A stretch of DNA of 64,000 nucleotides from Tethya wilhelma (taxonomy: Eukaryota; Porifera; Demospongiae; Tethyida; Tethyidae), in contig CAXIPT010000012.1 in assembly GCA_964030475.1 (NCBI GenBank), positions 1,039,640 to 1,103,639 on the forward strand, given 5' to 3'. The notes beneath the pieces were generated by a model. The model was not told the origin of the DNA and did no database searches. It worked only from the letters and a program-made list of their open reading frames with translations. A program made the position numbers and the translations under genes. This document shows, in pieces, positions 33,565-46,000 of the stretch (the stretch's first letter is position 1; every line of letters starts with the position of its first letter).

Positions 33565-36500
33565 CTTGTGTATGGCAGTGGCATAGAGAAGATAGCCAGC
33601 TTGAGAGTGCATGACAGCAGTAGGAGTGCCCTTCCCAGTGCCTGAGGTGTACAATATGAACAGCTCATCCTCACTGTCCATGGGCTCTGGGTCACACACA
33701 CATGGCTGGGTTCTCATTGCCTGGGAAGGGAGGAGGGGAATATGAAAGAATCACCACTGAATGTCTGACTAGTAGCAAGCAACTCTGAGTCTGTTTCACA
33801 ATGTGAATTTACTGATTGAAACTTTTACAGGGATCATAGAGGGAGATCAACCCTAGCCACTCAGTGTGCATATGGTAGCTGACATAACATTGTGGTGATA
33901 TTCATAGGGGAACGCCCAGGGAATACCCACAAATGAAGCCGTGATGCATGATTGTCATTCCCACACCTGACAACATCAGGTCAGATGTCTAGTGTTGTTA
34001 AACTATCAATATTGACATAGCTCCCACAATGTCAGGTACACAAGGGACAAGGTGTAGCTAATACAGTTCATGTATTGCATACAAGGCATGCATGGCTACA
34101 CTAAATTAACCGACCATTACCTCATCTAAGTCCACATCATGATCAGACATGGTCACAGCATTAGCAGTTCTCTTGGCTACTAGTACTGCTTCAACTTTGA
34201 CCTCTTTCAGAGCTTGGTCGACCTTCTCTTTCAGTGAGACACACCTCTTGTCCAGTATCTTCTCATTGGCTGTGATGACTACCTTGGCATTGGCTGGATA
34301 GATATAAGATTATATTACTGCAACACCTCCCACCGAAAAGAAATGTCCATGCATGAGTTACTGTAACATGTAGTACAACATTATGACTCACTTCCTTTTA
34401 TTCTCTTTCTAAGATCCACTGGACCAAATTCAGAGAAGACAACACTGAAAGGAGATGATACATTCACGCATATAATTTCACGAGGAATAAACACATTCCC
34501 GGGCCTTCTTCTGGTGCTTGAGATAATAAAATTTGTGACATCATGTAATATCAATAAACCACATGGTGCAAGGAGAAAGCGTAATGAAAATCATTGTAAG
34601 CAGGGTACATACCTGTACGCAGCTCCTATTCTGGCACAGGCCAGCATGGAGGCAATGGCCAGAGGCATGGCTGGCATAAAGATGATGACCCTGTCTCCTT
34701 TAGTGACTCCCTTCACCTTGAGAACATTGGCCACTTGGCAAGTCATCTCTAGGAGTTGACTGAAGGGAAGAAATTATCATAAAATCATGCTACACTGGGC
34801 TGTGTACATGAAAATCCAATGGGAAAAAAAATCCATTTGGGATTTTTAGGTCTTTCAAATTCTAGCCGACTTTCAAACCAGATCTCAAGGCCTATATACA
34901 CATATGGCATGACCCACAATCATGCAGATGCATGCATATAAGCATTTAACTATCAATCTCAACAAAATTCACACTAAGTTTCCACGGTAACTTAGTGCCG
35001 GATCATCCATCCATAACTGAAAAATCAATAGCCTCTACCAAGCTCTTTCTCAGTTCTTCTCTCTCATTCAGTCACACAGACATAGCTGCATAGGATAGGG
35101 AATATGTGATATCAATTCATCAACCATGAATATAGAATGTAACTCTAACCCCAGGCCTAATGGAATGACATTAATGTGTGGGGGCCACTAGTAAAGCAAG
35201 CAGAATGTTCACAACCAACTGATAAGAGTTTTTCACTGCATTCATCTTCTCGCTCCCAAATGATGGCTGTCTTCTCAGGGAACACCTCCACATGAACATT
35301 GACGATCCAATGCAATGACATGTACTCATAACAATAGACAAAAGGTCAAAGGTAATTAACATGCATACCTGATACATTTAGCTTCCCTCCAGTGAGCCAT
35401 TTGATGATTCCCTCCTCTGGTTGGCAGTCAAATTTATAGTAACATCATGTTTGGAATACAAAGCTTAATCTGGAATGTGCACACTGATATCACCACTAGT
35501 GACTATATTCATACAGATTGAACAACATTGTTCAAATCACTGTAATCCTCTCAATCTTGATCTCTTCAATACCACAGGAGAGGTGTTGTGGCCAGTCTGA
35601 CTCCTTCATCCTCTGTCTTATGTAGTCTCTGTGATATCGTGGGTAGATTAACTCAATATAAATCGAATAACTTCTCTGAATATGTGTTACAAAAAGAGTA
35701 GCCTATTTATACAAAATTAAGGTGACAGAAAAGGTAGAAAGGAAGAGGAGCAAAACATACAAATAAGTACATATACAGTACAAGATTAAAGAATACATAT
35801 TCTATACAATTACTAAAGTCATACATCCTAATCATATTAGCTTAGTCATCTAATTAGTTACAGTATAAGTCTATTCAGCTAGTGACATGCATAAGTTACA
35901 GGTGTGAGCATGCATGCTAAAGAGATAAAGAGTTAGGATTTCCTGTGTGTGGACATTACCAAAATAATTATGGTAATTAATGGTTAATCTTCCAATTATG
36001 ACAGTCTCCAACAGAAGTGGACACCATCCACACAAGGTACACAGAACCCGTAGTTATTGTAGCATTATTAAGAAAAAGTAGAAGCTTTGTAAATTTGAAT
36101 TCACCAGTGATCGAGATATTCTTCAACCTCAGCAACTCGAGCTAGAGTCTGGTAGCTGCGATAAGCAACAATGAGTAGAACCAGCATATTATGTGTGCGT
36201 ATGTGTAGATAATTCAATTATCATAACCACTGCAAAAATACAAACCTCCTTTTTTACTTGAGACACAAATTAAGGCAACCTGCCATCCATTTCATCATGC
36301 AGAGATGATGATGCCAGTGTGCTTAAACATGTTATCAAACCAGACCACTTTGACTCCTTAATTATTCTTCTCCATCCACGTACAGCTTCCTTAGTGTTGG
36401 TACCTTGAGGGACCACCTCAGGAGAGAGGGAGAGACACCTAGCAACTTCCTCAACACCACGACGATCACTGAGCTGAGTGGTAATGATTCAGAAGTGAAG

Positions 36501-36572
36501 GTCCACATCAGTGATGTCCCTCTCCCAATACGACTCCCACATCTCAGGATTGAACTCCTTTGAGCAACTCAT
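33565..36572 (-). pseudogene. ACS-5: synthetase-like pseudogene
   Basis: Order on the minus strand: a Death-fold exon (36572-36250) starting MSCSKEFNPEMWES, with a frameshift and TGA after DVDLHF; middle-domain fragments (about 36170-36004 and 35629-35530) split by an LTR; an eroded ACAS_N piece (35370-35430); a rearranged AIIWE exon (35190-35310); then better-kept exons at 34760-34613, 34446-34393, 34296-34122 and the A3 exon 33722-33572 ([10 protein letters not shown], as in ACS-4). Nothing 3' of A3 is present before the break at 33037. Its Death exon is closest to 14214-14515. It is broken at several points, so non-functional. Confidence 0.75.
35630..36003. mobile_element. Solo LTR inside ACS-5
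   Basis: A 374-bp insertion begins TGTGATATCG and ends ATTATGACA (TG...CA termini). It is flanked by a perfect 5-bp target duplication GTCTC (35625-35629 and 36004-36008). The flanks rejoin exactly to the sequence of the ACS-4 middle domain (tagtctcc/aacagaagtggacacc). No internal retrotransposon sequence is present, so it is a solo LTR. Confidence 0.8.
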
Positions 36573-37009
36573 CAAAATTTGTCAAGCTTTAATAGTGGAG
36601 GGGTTATTAAAGGGTGTGCATGGGAATTTCAACAATAATTAATTTTATTTAAAAAAAGCATTGTATCCAAATTAACTTACTGAGTACCAGTCTTTAATCT
36701 GGCAAGTTTTTAAAGCCTACTTTTATATTATACAGACTCAGTTTACAACAATACAATACAATTGGGCGTAAACAAATGTGCACTTGATGTCTATATTAAA
36801 GCTAGATTGGGTTCAAAGGCCACCACCTTGAAAGTTATAGCTTTTTACTATAATGTCCTGTACCATAATACATATACACCACCAATGAAGAATATTATAA
36901 ATTATAATCACAATTTCAATAAAAACTTTTCTATTTACTGTGACAATACAACAGCTAATAAGTATCTCCATTAGATAAAACTCATAAAATTCTACTTATT
37001 TATGCAGGG
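36573..37009. other. ACS-5/ACS-6 spacer
   Basis: AT-rich, with no exon or repeat family recognised. Confidence 0.4.
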
Positions 37010-40000
37010 TCAACGATGACATATCTTACCAGTACCCACATGTTCTAAAATCATATTGTCAGTGTATTTAACAGAGCTAAATGTTTCCTTGATTTCCTTA
37101 CATGTAGCCTGTAGTGTTTCTGCTTTCAGATAGGAATCAAGTGTATTACTAAGAACTACAACAGTTTTTTTCAGCGACCTCACTGATTCAGATACGAATA
37201 GTATTTCAGACAAAGAAGCTAGAACAGAATTCATCCGCTTTCCGGATAGGGTTTTGAGGATGCAGTCTGTAAACTGAAAAGTGACACAAAATCATAATTG
37301 CAATATAAAACTAAAGTAGGAAACACTTACTATAAACTGAAGTGGTGGTAAATTGTCTTTATTAGCATGAAACAGTTCTCTGAGACCACTCTCTACTGCA
37401 GACACCAATTCCTTTGAAACTGTGTCTTCCAACTTTTGACCAGTATATTCAAATGCCATGGCAACCCATACATTCAAGTCTAAAAATAATGGTATTTGTT
37501 CTGAATAATTATGATTGCAAAAGTATAAAATTATTGAGACAAGGCTGGCCAAAATATACCTAGTAACCTTGTTACTATGCCTTTCTATCCAATAAAGCTG
37601 AATCAAAGTTTTATGGGGATTGTCAGTACAATTTGCTTACGTTTTCTAGGTTCTGTTGCAGCAGGCTGAGGTGTTGGGGGTAAAACAATGACAGTGTTCA
37701 ATTTTGGTATTTTGGATGCTGAGTCAGACATCTTGATTCTATCATTCACAGTGCTTGTCTACAAATTTAAACAAATTGCATGCACATACAAGGCATCAAT
37801 AACAAACTTATTGTGATGTAGATACTGCATAAATAATGGACATACCAAATGGGATTCTACATAGTTTATCCCCCAGTATTTTGAATTTAATTCAATGAGG
37901 TCATTAGATCTGCCACTGATCCAGTACGGTATCCCTACACCTTCTGATTCTGCTTCAATAAAAAAACTGGCTTTGTCTTCTTGTTTCAATTCAACTCCTT
38001 TCACTAGATCTTGTGTTGAGTATGTATTACCTGCAAAACCGTGATTATATTGTAAGTTTATTATGAGTCATAACTGTCAGCAAGCAAGCAATGCGATGTA
38101 GCATGTAACCCATTACACATGACACTGTGCACTATATACTGTAGATCAGGAAATTTATTGCTTGTAAAAATTTCAAGCAGTCTATAATTCAGGATGAGTT
38201 GGGAAAACATTACTACACAGAATTCATTGTTGTGCTTAATTTATTGATAAAGATTGTTAGTAAAACATTAATTTTCTTCTAACACTGAAATTTACAAATG
38301 CACAGTATTAAACTATAATAATACAAATTTTACCTTCAAAAGACTTGGGATGAATGTCAAACACATTCCTTGCTATACAGGGCACATTAGTAACATTGTC
38401 AATACATAGATCATACATCGAATTCTCAGAAATCTTTTTGTCTTTGCTCTGTAACAATAAAATGAAGACACACTATGAATGTAACTATTATTATTGTAAT
38501 GATAGAGAACTGTCAATTGGTTACCTCTCTTGTTCTAGGAGTTACGCCAAAAAATGGAAACATCCCACTCTTTGTTTTGGGAAAATGAATTGGGGAACTT
38601 TCTTTCGCTCTAATCAATACTGTTCCACCAAGTTCTATAAAAGGAACATTCAACATATTTATTAATTATAATGAAAAACAAAATTTTCTACACATGCCTG
38701 TGAAAGAAACAATTCATACTCGCTACTTTAATTAATTTTGAGGAATATTTCCATTACAAAGACCTCTTTCATTGCAGCTAACAATTAAATTATGTATTAT
38801 TATACCTGTTTGACCATAAGTATCAATGAAGGAACACCTTCCTTTTCCAAGCTTCTTCACACACCACTCCTCAACATTAGGTGGGATAATATCTCCAGCT
38901 AAAATATAGTATACATTAAATTAATCTGCATTACAAATTGTATGTACTTGTACTCCAACACCCATGCACACTGACTGACCTGAAGCAATGACTTTTAGTG
39001 AAGACAACTTATATTTTGTCAACACACTTTCATCTAATGCACTCCAATGCTTGTACACATCAGGGACAGTGTAGAGGTGGGTCACTCTCAAATCATCAAT
39101 CATTTTCAGACATTGTTCTACAAAGGTAGCAAATCACATGACAAAAACATGTCAGAAGAATACTGCTATATGTTTGTAGTGTGCCACATACACCCCCATA
39201 CATGTATATCAGTGTTTAATTTTAAAAGTTTTTGAATGTGGGGTGGGGGCGAAAGATTTTTAGACATGCACTACACTATCTAGGGAAGTCTGGGGGCATG
39301 CCCCTGCAGGAAATTTTTAGACCATCTGAGATCACTTCTGGTGCATTTTCAGACCATTTTTGAGGCTTTCAAGTCTGGTGCTAACACAACACTTACACCA
39401 GCTTACCAGCTGACCTAGCAATAGTTATTATCTCGAAGACATTGTACATAATATTACACAATGGGTAGAAGAATAGTTGTTTAAGAGTGAACATCATAAC
39501 CAGTTAATTCTTGCTTGAGTTATATATATATCTATATATACTTTACATGGAAACTAAAAAAACCCCAAACAAATAGCTTATAAGTATAAATTTGAGGGGG
39601 GCGAGTGCTCTTCCCTTTCTTCCTAAATAAAACCCTGATAATATTATGCGGCGTACAAATTACTTTACACAGAAGTTTATGAAATGATCATCAATATTAC
39701 CTTCATATGGGCATCCATCAAACAGTATTGTAGTTCCACCATTAGCCAATGGACCGTAAACCACAGAATTTTGTCCAGCTAACCAGCCTAGACCAGCCAA
39801 GCAGCAAAAGATATCAGTAGAAGTGCAGTTGAAAATGTACTACATAGCAAAAAATAAATAATCGTTATCATACGTACGGTAGTACNGAGAACTGTCAATT
39901 GGTTACCTCTCTTGTTCTAGGAGTTACGCCAAAAAATGGAAACATCCCACTCTTTGTTTTGGGAAAATGAATTGGGGAACTTTCTTTCGCTCTAATCAAT

Positions 40001-43000
40001 ACTGTTCCACCAAGTTCTATAAAAGGAACATTCAACATATTTATTAATTATAATGAAAAACAAAATTTTCTACACATGCCTGTGAAAGAAACAATTCATA
40101 CTCGCTACTTTAATTAATTTTGAGGAATATTTCCATTACAAAGACCTCTTTCATTGCAGCTAACAATTAAATTATGTATTATTATACCTGTTTGACCATA
40201 AGTATCAATGAAGGAACACCTTCCTTTTCCAAGCTTCTTCACACACCACTCCTCAACATTAGGTGGGATAATATCTCCAGCTAAAATATAGTATACATTA
40301 AATTAATCTGCATTACAAATTGTATGTACTTGTACTCCAACACCCATGCACACTGACTGACCTGAAGCAATGACTTTTAGTGAAGACAACTTATATTTTG
40401 TCAACACACTTTCATCTAATGCACTCCAATGCTTGTACACATCAGGGACAGTGTAGAGGTGGGTCACTCTCAAATCATCAATCATTTTCAGACATTGTTC
40501 TACAAAGGTAGCAAATCACATGACAAAAACATGTCAGAAGAATACTGCTATATGCTTGTAGTGTGCCACATACACCCCCATACATGTATATCAGTGTTTA
40601 ATTTTAAAAGTTTTTGAATGTGGGGTGGGGGCGAAAGATTTTTAGACATGCACTACACTATCTAGGGAAGTCTGGGGGCATGCCCCTGCAGGAAATTTTT
40701 AGACCATCTGAGATCACTTCTGGTGCATTTTCAGACCATTTTTGAGGCTTTCAAGTCTGGTGCTAACACAACACTTACACCAGCTTACCAGCTGACCTAG
40801 CAATAGTTATTATCTCGAAGACATTGTACATAATATTACACAATGGGTAGAAGAATAGTTGTTTAAGAGTGAACATCATAACCAGTTAATTCTTGCTTGA
40901 GTTATATATATATCTATATATACTTTACATGGAAACTAAAAAAACCCCAAACAAATAGCTTATAAGTATAAATTTGAGGGGGGCGAGTGCTCTTCCCTTT
41001 CTTCCTAAATAAAACCCTGATAATATTATGCGGCGTACAAATTACTTTACACAGAAGTTTATGAAATGATCATCAATATTACCTTCATATGGGCATCCAT
41101 CAAACAGTATTGTAGTTCCACCATTAGCCAATGGACCGTAAACCACAGAATTTTGTCCAGCTAACCAGCCTAGACCAGCCAAGCAGCAAAAGATATCAGT
41201 AGAAGTGCAGTTGAAAATGTACTACATAGCAAAAAATAAATAATCGTTATCATACGCACGGTAGTACGTATAGTAGGAATGGGCCGGCTGTCCCATAGAC
41301 ACAATACAAAATGTTGGTCACCATAAAAATCTAGTCAAACAAAATCAAACTTTCAAAGTTGCTCAGAGGCTCTCACTAACAGATTACCAACTGCTTGCAA
41401 GTCTTGAAACTCGCAAAAAGTTTCCTCAGCACTCGTAGAGAGCGTTAGGGGGAAGCCACCATAGTGCCATTTTTGTTCTTCTAACTTACGTACGTACGTA
41501 CGTACTTCCTAACTGACTTACTTGAAAAGCATTTCCAGAGAACCAGAATGTGTTGAGCCAACTTTGACAGCACAAAGTAAGTTCTTTTCATAAGTACTAC
41601 ATTCCTTGATACTCGTTTTCATCACAAATAAGCCTAAACAAAAACTAGAAAGCTTTGAAACTGAGAGTATAAATTCATGTACTTCAATGTAGTGCTGCTA
41701 CTCAAGCTTTTTGTAAAGACTAACCAGTCTCTAATATTTTCCACGCTGTAGTGTTGAAAAAAGTGAATGAACAAGTAGTAAAAATTTCAAAAAAATAAGT
41801 AGTGTAGGAATGGGCAGTGCGGTAAAAAGTATTGGAACAAGGCATGTCTCAATTTCGGCACATGACTACTTCATTTTTTATACCCAACTCTTGGCTAACA
41901 GTCCAGTTTAAGTTACTTGTCTGTTATAGTTTGCTCCACTGCTTAGCCTACTGATTAGTAGGAATTTGAACCAATACAATAATAAGCTACCGCACTATTG
42001 TACAGATCAGTGCATTTACGACACTTAGCAGGATCCTAAGGAAGGATCAACTGACAATAATAAAAATGAAGTAGTCATGTGCCGAAATTGAGACATGCCT
42101 TGTTCCAATACTTTTTACCGCACTGCCCATTCCTACACTACTTATTTTTTTGAAATTTTTACTACTTGTTATATGTGCATGGATGAGACAAAGTTTTTTT
42201 TACACAAGATTACATAAGTCATGATGATCACAAACACTGACCTTGTGAGCAAGAGTGTTGTACACAAGATATCCAGCTTGAGTGAAATACAGTGGCTTGA
42301 GATGCAAATCATCTACACCTGTTCCAGAGCTATACACAGCACAAAGAAGATCTTCACTGTCCATTGGTTCCGGTGGGCACTCAGTTGGCTGAAGTTTCAT
42401 CTCCTACACAGGCAGTTAGCAAATTTATGATTTGTGGCCGAATCCTATTTTGGTGGTATAGCGCTTACAGCAATTTAAGCATGCATATTCTATACGTACG
42501 TGCAGCAAAAAAATGAGTGTTAGTGGATTTTAAGGTTACGATCTAGTGTTTGAATATGAATAATTCATGACCTAGAAAATCTAGCCATATCTAGGCTTAT
42601 ATATCAGGCACAACTTCTTGGACAGGCTTCTACAGCTAGAAGAGCACAGTCAGCACCAGTTTATTCTTAAATTATCGGAATCCCTGGATATTTATAGCGC
42701 TTCTGTCGAGTGCTACAGTGAAATATTGGCTCAAATAAATTTAGGACTCAGTTTTTTCCAACCAGGTAAGTTCTTATCTCCTGTGGCAGAGAATAATTAC
42801 GCAGGTTCTCGGGGGCAGCACGAGGAGACTTTCTTTCAACTCTGGCTACAAACTGTCAGAGCAGGTAAAAAGTCTTCAGTAGAAGTGCCCAAGGTACCTG
42901 CCATACAGCTACTAAAGAGCACTTTGACGATTTATAGCTGTTCTTTTTGGAAAAAATCTTCGTGCCACCCTTTACCTTGCACCGTGCAGTACTTTAGTCA

Positions 43001-46000
43001 ACAATATACGGTTAGATTTTTTTGCAAGCTCTGCAAAAATTTGAGTCCAAAAATTAACTGCCTGCTTCCAGATCTAAATTAACTAGCATTTGCTTATTAG
43101 CATATTCATGAGCAAACACTAGACCGTAACCTTAATATTGGCAATCCTTACCAAAATCTGCCAAATTTTTGAGCTATATGCATGATAGTAATATTCCCAG
43201 TACGGTAGTACTGGGTACATAGGAATGGCACGGATGGCCCATTAGCGCAATACAAATATTCACGCGAATAACTCTGCAAAAACTGAGCGCTTGGCACTAA
43301 AAGGCTTCTTAAGCTACTATTTAGCCTTTTCTCTTTCTATTGAGCCTAAAAACATAGCCTAAAACCATTGCTAAAGTAACAAACCAAAGTATGCCAAACC
43401 TCCAATTTTCTTCTTCTTCTTCTTCTTCTTCTTCTTCTTCTTCTTCTTCTTCTTCTTCTTCTTCTTCTTCTTCTTCTTCTTCTTCTTCTTCTTCTTCTTC
43501 TTCTTCTTCTTCTTCTTCTATCTTGGAACGACTTTTCTCAAAGACCCTTGCTTTCAGAAGCTGATTCTTGAACGAATAAACTTGGCTTGTCTTCATGTGC
43601 TTTTTGTATCGGTTATTCGTCTCTCTAGCTGAGTCGCTAGATACAAGACAAAAAGTGCCTTCTCCGTATGTCAGCCATTCATTTCTATACTCATTAATAA
43701 TTCATTAGCTACCGTGGAAATCAAGTTGACGACCCTTTCCAGTTAGATAAGTGTGCGTTATTTGGAATTCAAATATTCGCTGCCCTTCTGGTTGTGCTGA
43801 AGTCTCTGTATTAAACCATAGAATCTGATACTATGCTGTAACCAGTTACCTTTCAGTCTTAAATATTTAGGAGGTGAATAGACTACTTTGTTACATAGTT
43901 CTCATTATAAGAAGATGAGCAAAGCAAGTAAATTTTGTAAGATACAGCTCCAGCCTCATCCTGAGATGCTTCACCTGACTTTTATACTGAGAGCATAGAT
44001 TATAACATAAGCTATAATATCCATGCTGATAGTGTACAAGTATAACTACCAAACTCAACTGTGATGTAGAATTATGAAAAAATCAGAACAAACGGCAAGT
44101 GAAAAAAACATTGGAAATGTAATGAGACATAAGAATGGCCTATAATTGTAAAAAATAAAGCAAAGAAGATGGAATCGCTGTTTGAGTGTGTAAAGAATTA
44201 TTCCTATGGGCAACATGAGGGACTCAAAATGGGAAGAGAGTACTACATGCAGCCCACGCAGGAATTTAATGATTCTGCATGCACCGCACTCAAACAGCCA
44301 TTCTATCTCGTTTGCTTTCTTTTTTACGATTTGGCCATTCCTATGTCTCAATACATTTCCAATGTTTTTTTTCACTTGTATATTGATTCTGGAAACAGTC
44401 ATTCACCATAATATGGATATACTGTATCAAAAAATCAACGCTTATTAACGGTCAAAACATTTTGACAATTTACTCCACAGATTGTAAAATAAAATATTAA
44501 TTTAACAATGTGTGCATGTGCATATACAGTGGCCAAAATATCGGTGGATTTTAATTTAACGATTTGGACTTGACCGTCAAACCATTAAATTAAAATCCCT
44601 ATCAATATTTCTGGCTATATACGGTCTATATATAGTTAATGAGATTTAGACTAAAAATATCCATACATACAAATTCTATGCATGCATGCTAAGAAACGAA
44701 GCAAAGAGAATTCTGGTTAAGGTTACGGGTACATTCTGTTATGAATATTTAATGAGCAAGAATAAAAAGTTTCTTTTTGGCAAATTATACTGGAGCAATT
44801 TCCTGCCAAATTTTATATATAATTAAACAACAGCTTAGACAGTTATTCTTTTTAACTTTCAGGGCTAAACAGCGAAAAGACACCCCCAGCATGCTTACTA
44901 CGCTCAGAGATACCAACAGGAAAAGTAGCAAAAATTTTTGGCGTCAGTTTATTTCAAAAGCAACTTTCCAGATCAACTATATGGCGCTTATTTCCAACTC
45001 TCTATACAGGGCCAGATCTATTCAGTTGGCTTCTCTTTCTTATAGTATGAAAAAAATGGTAGCTCAAACTCAAATTCTTGTCGTGATTCTGCAGCAGAAG
45101 CGAAGACAAAAGCTGCCGTTTCTCTGTCATTGAACGTGCTGTCAAATTTCTCTTTAGATCTGGCCCTGCCCACATACAATCCGGTTAAAAAGAGCATTTT
45201 ATACCGTCACATGCGGAACACTTTGGAAAAAAACTGATGCCAAAATTCATGACAACAGTTTTGCACATGCAAGTTGCGGTTTGCTCCGCACTAAAATAAC
45301 TACGCGTGCTCATTAAAATATTCATGAGCAAACGGTAGCCCGTAACCTTAAGGATGCATTCTAGCTATGAACAAACCTCTTCTAGCAATGAATAAGTACA
45401 TCTTGTAGTCAGAGATTCTGTAGAAGTCTGCACAACAAGTACAGTAGTTGGCTTTCCATCACTGGAACTAGAATCGTTTAAAACAGCATCAACTTCCGAC
45501 AAAGGATGGTAGTCATTTCTTTCATTCACAGTAATGATCACCTTAGCTTTGACTGAGATAATAATTAAAACAAACTCCTCATTGGAGCAAAATTAACATT
45601 ATAAAATATCAATACCATCGGAAAGACGTTTCTATAGTACTTTCTGGCGATAAGCAGGAAATATGACACTGTATTATTATTAATAGTAGGGATAAAGACA
45701 AATTATTGTTAAATGAAACTACAATTACCAGTGCACTGCTCCAATGCGAGTACAGGCTAACATTGATGCAACTGCAAGAGGAATGGCTGGCATGTAAATA
45801 GCAACACAATCTCCTTTAGAAACTCCTTTACACTTGAGGACATTAGCCACTTGACAAGTCATGGTCAGCAGTTCCCTAATAGTATATACAGAAAATATTA
45901 AAATTTAATACCCTAGATCAGTTCTATTTAATTCTTTTCTGGAAGAGAAGGAAAGGACATGGGGGTTAGAGGGGGAGACAGGACCCTGATCATGAAACAA

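Noticed and set aside
42618..43082. 154-codon plus-strand open frame
   Set aside because: Lies wholly within a MITE with exact inverted ends, has no recognisable domain, and the sister copy does not keep it.
43321..43596. Open frame with a long poly-glutamate run
   Set aside because: It is a pure CTT/GAA microsatellite read in one frame, inside a dispersed element.
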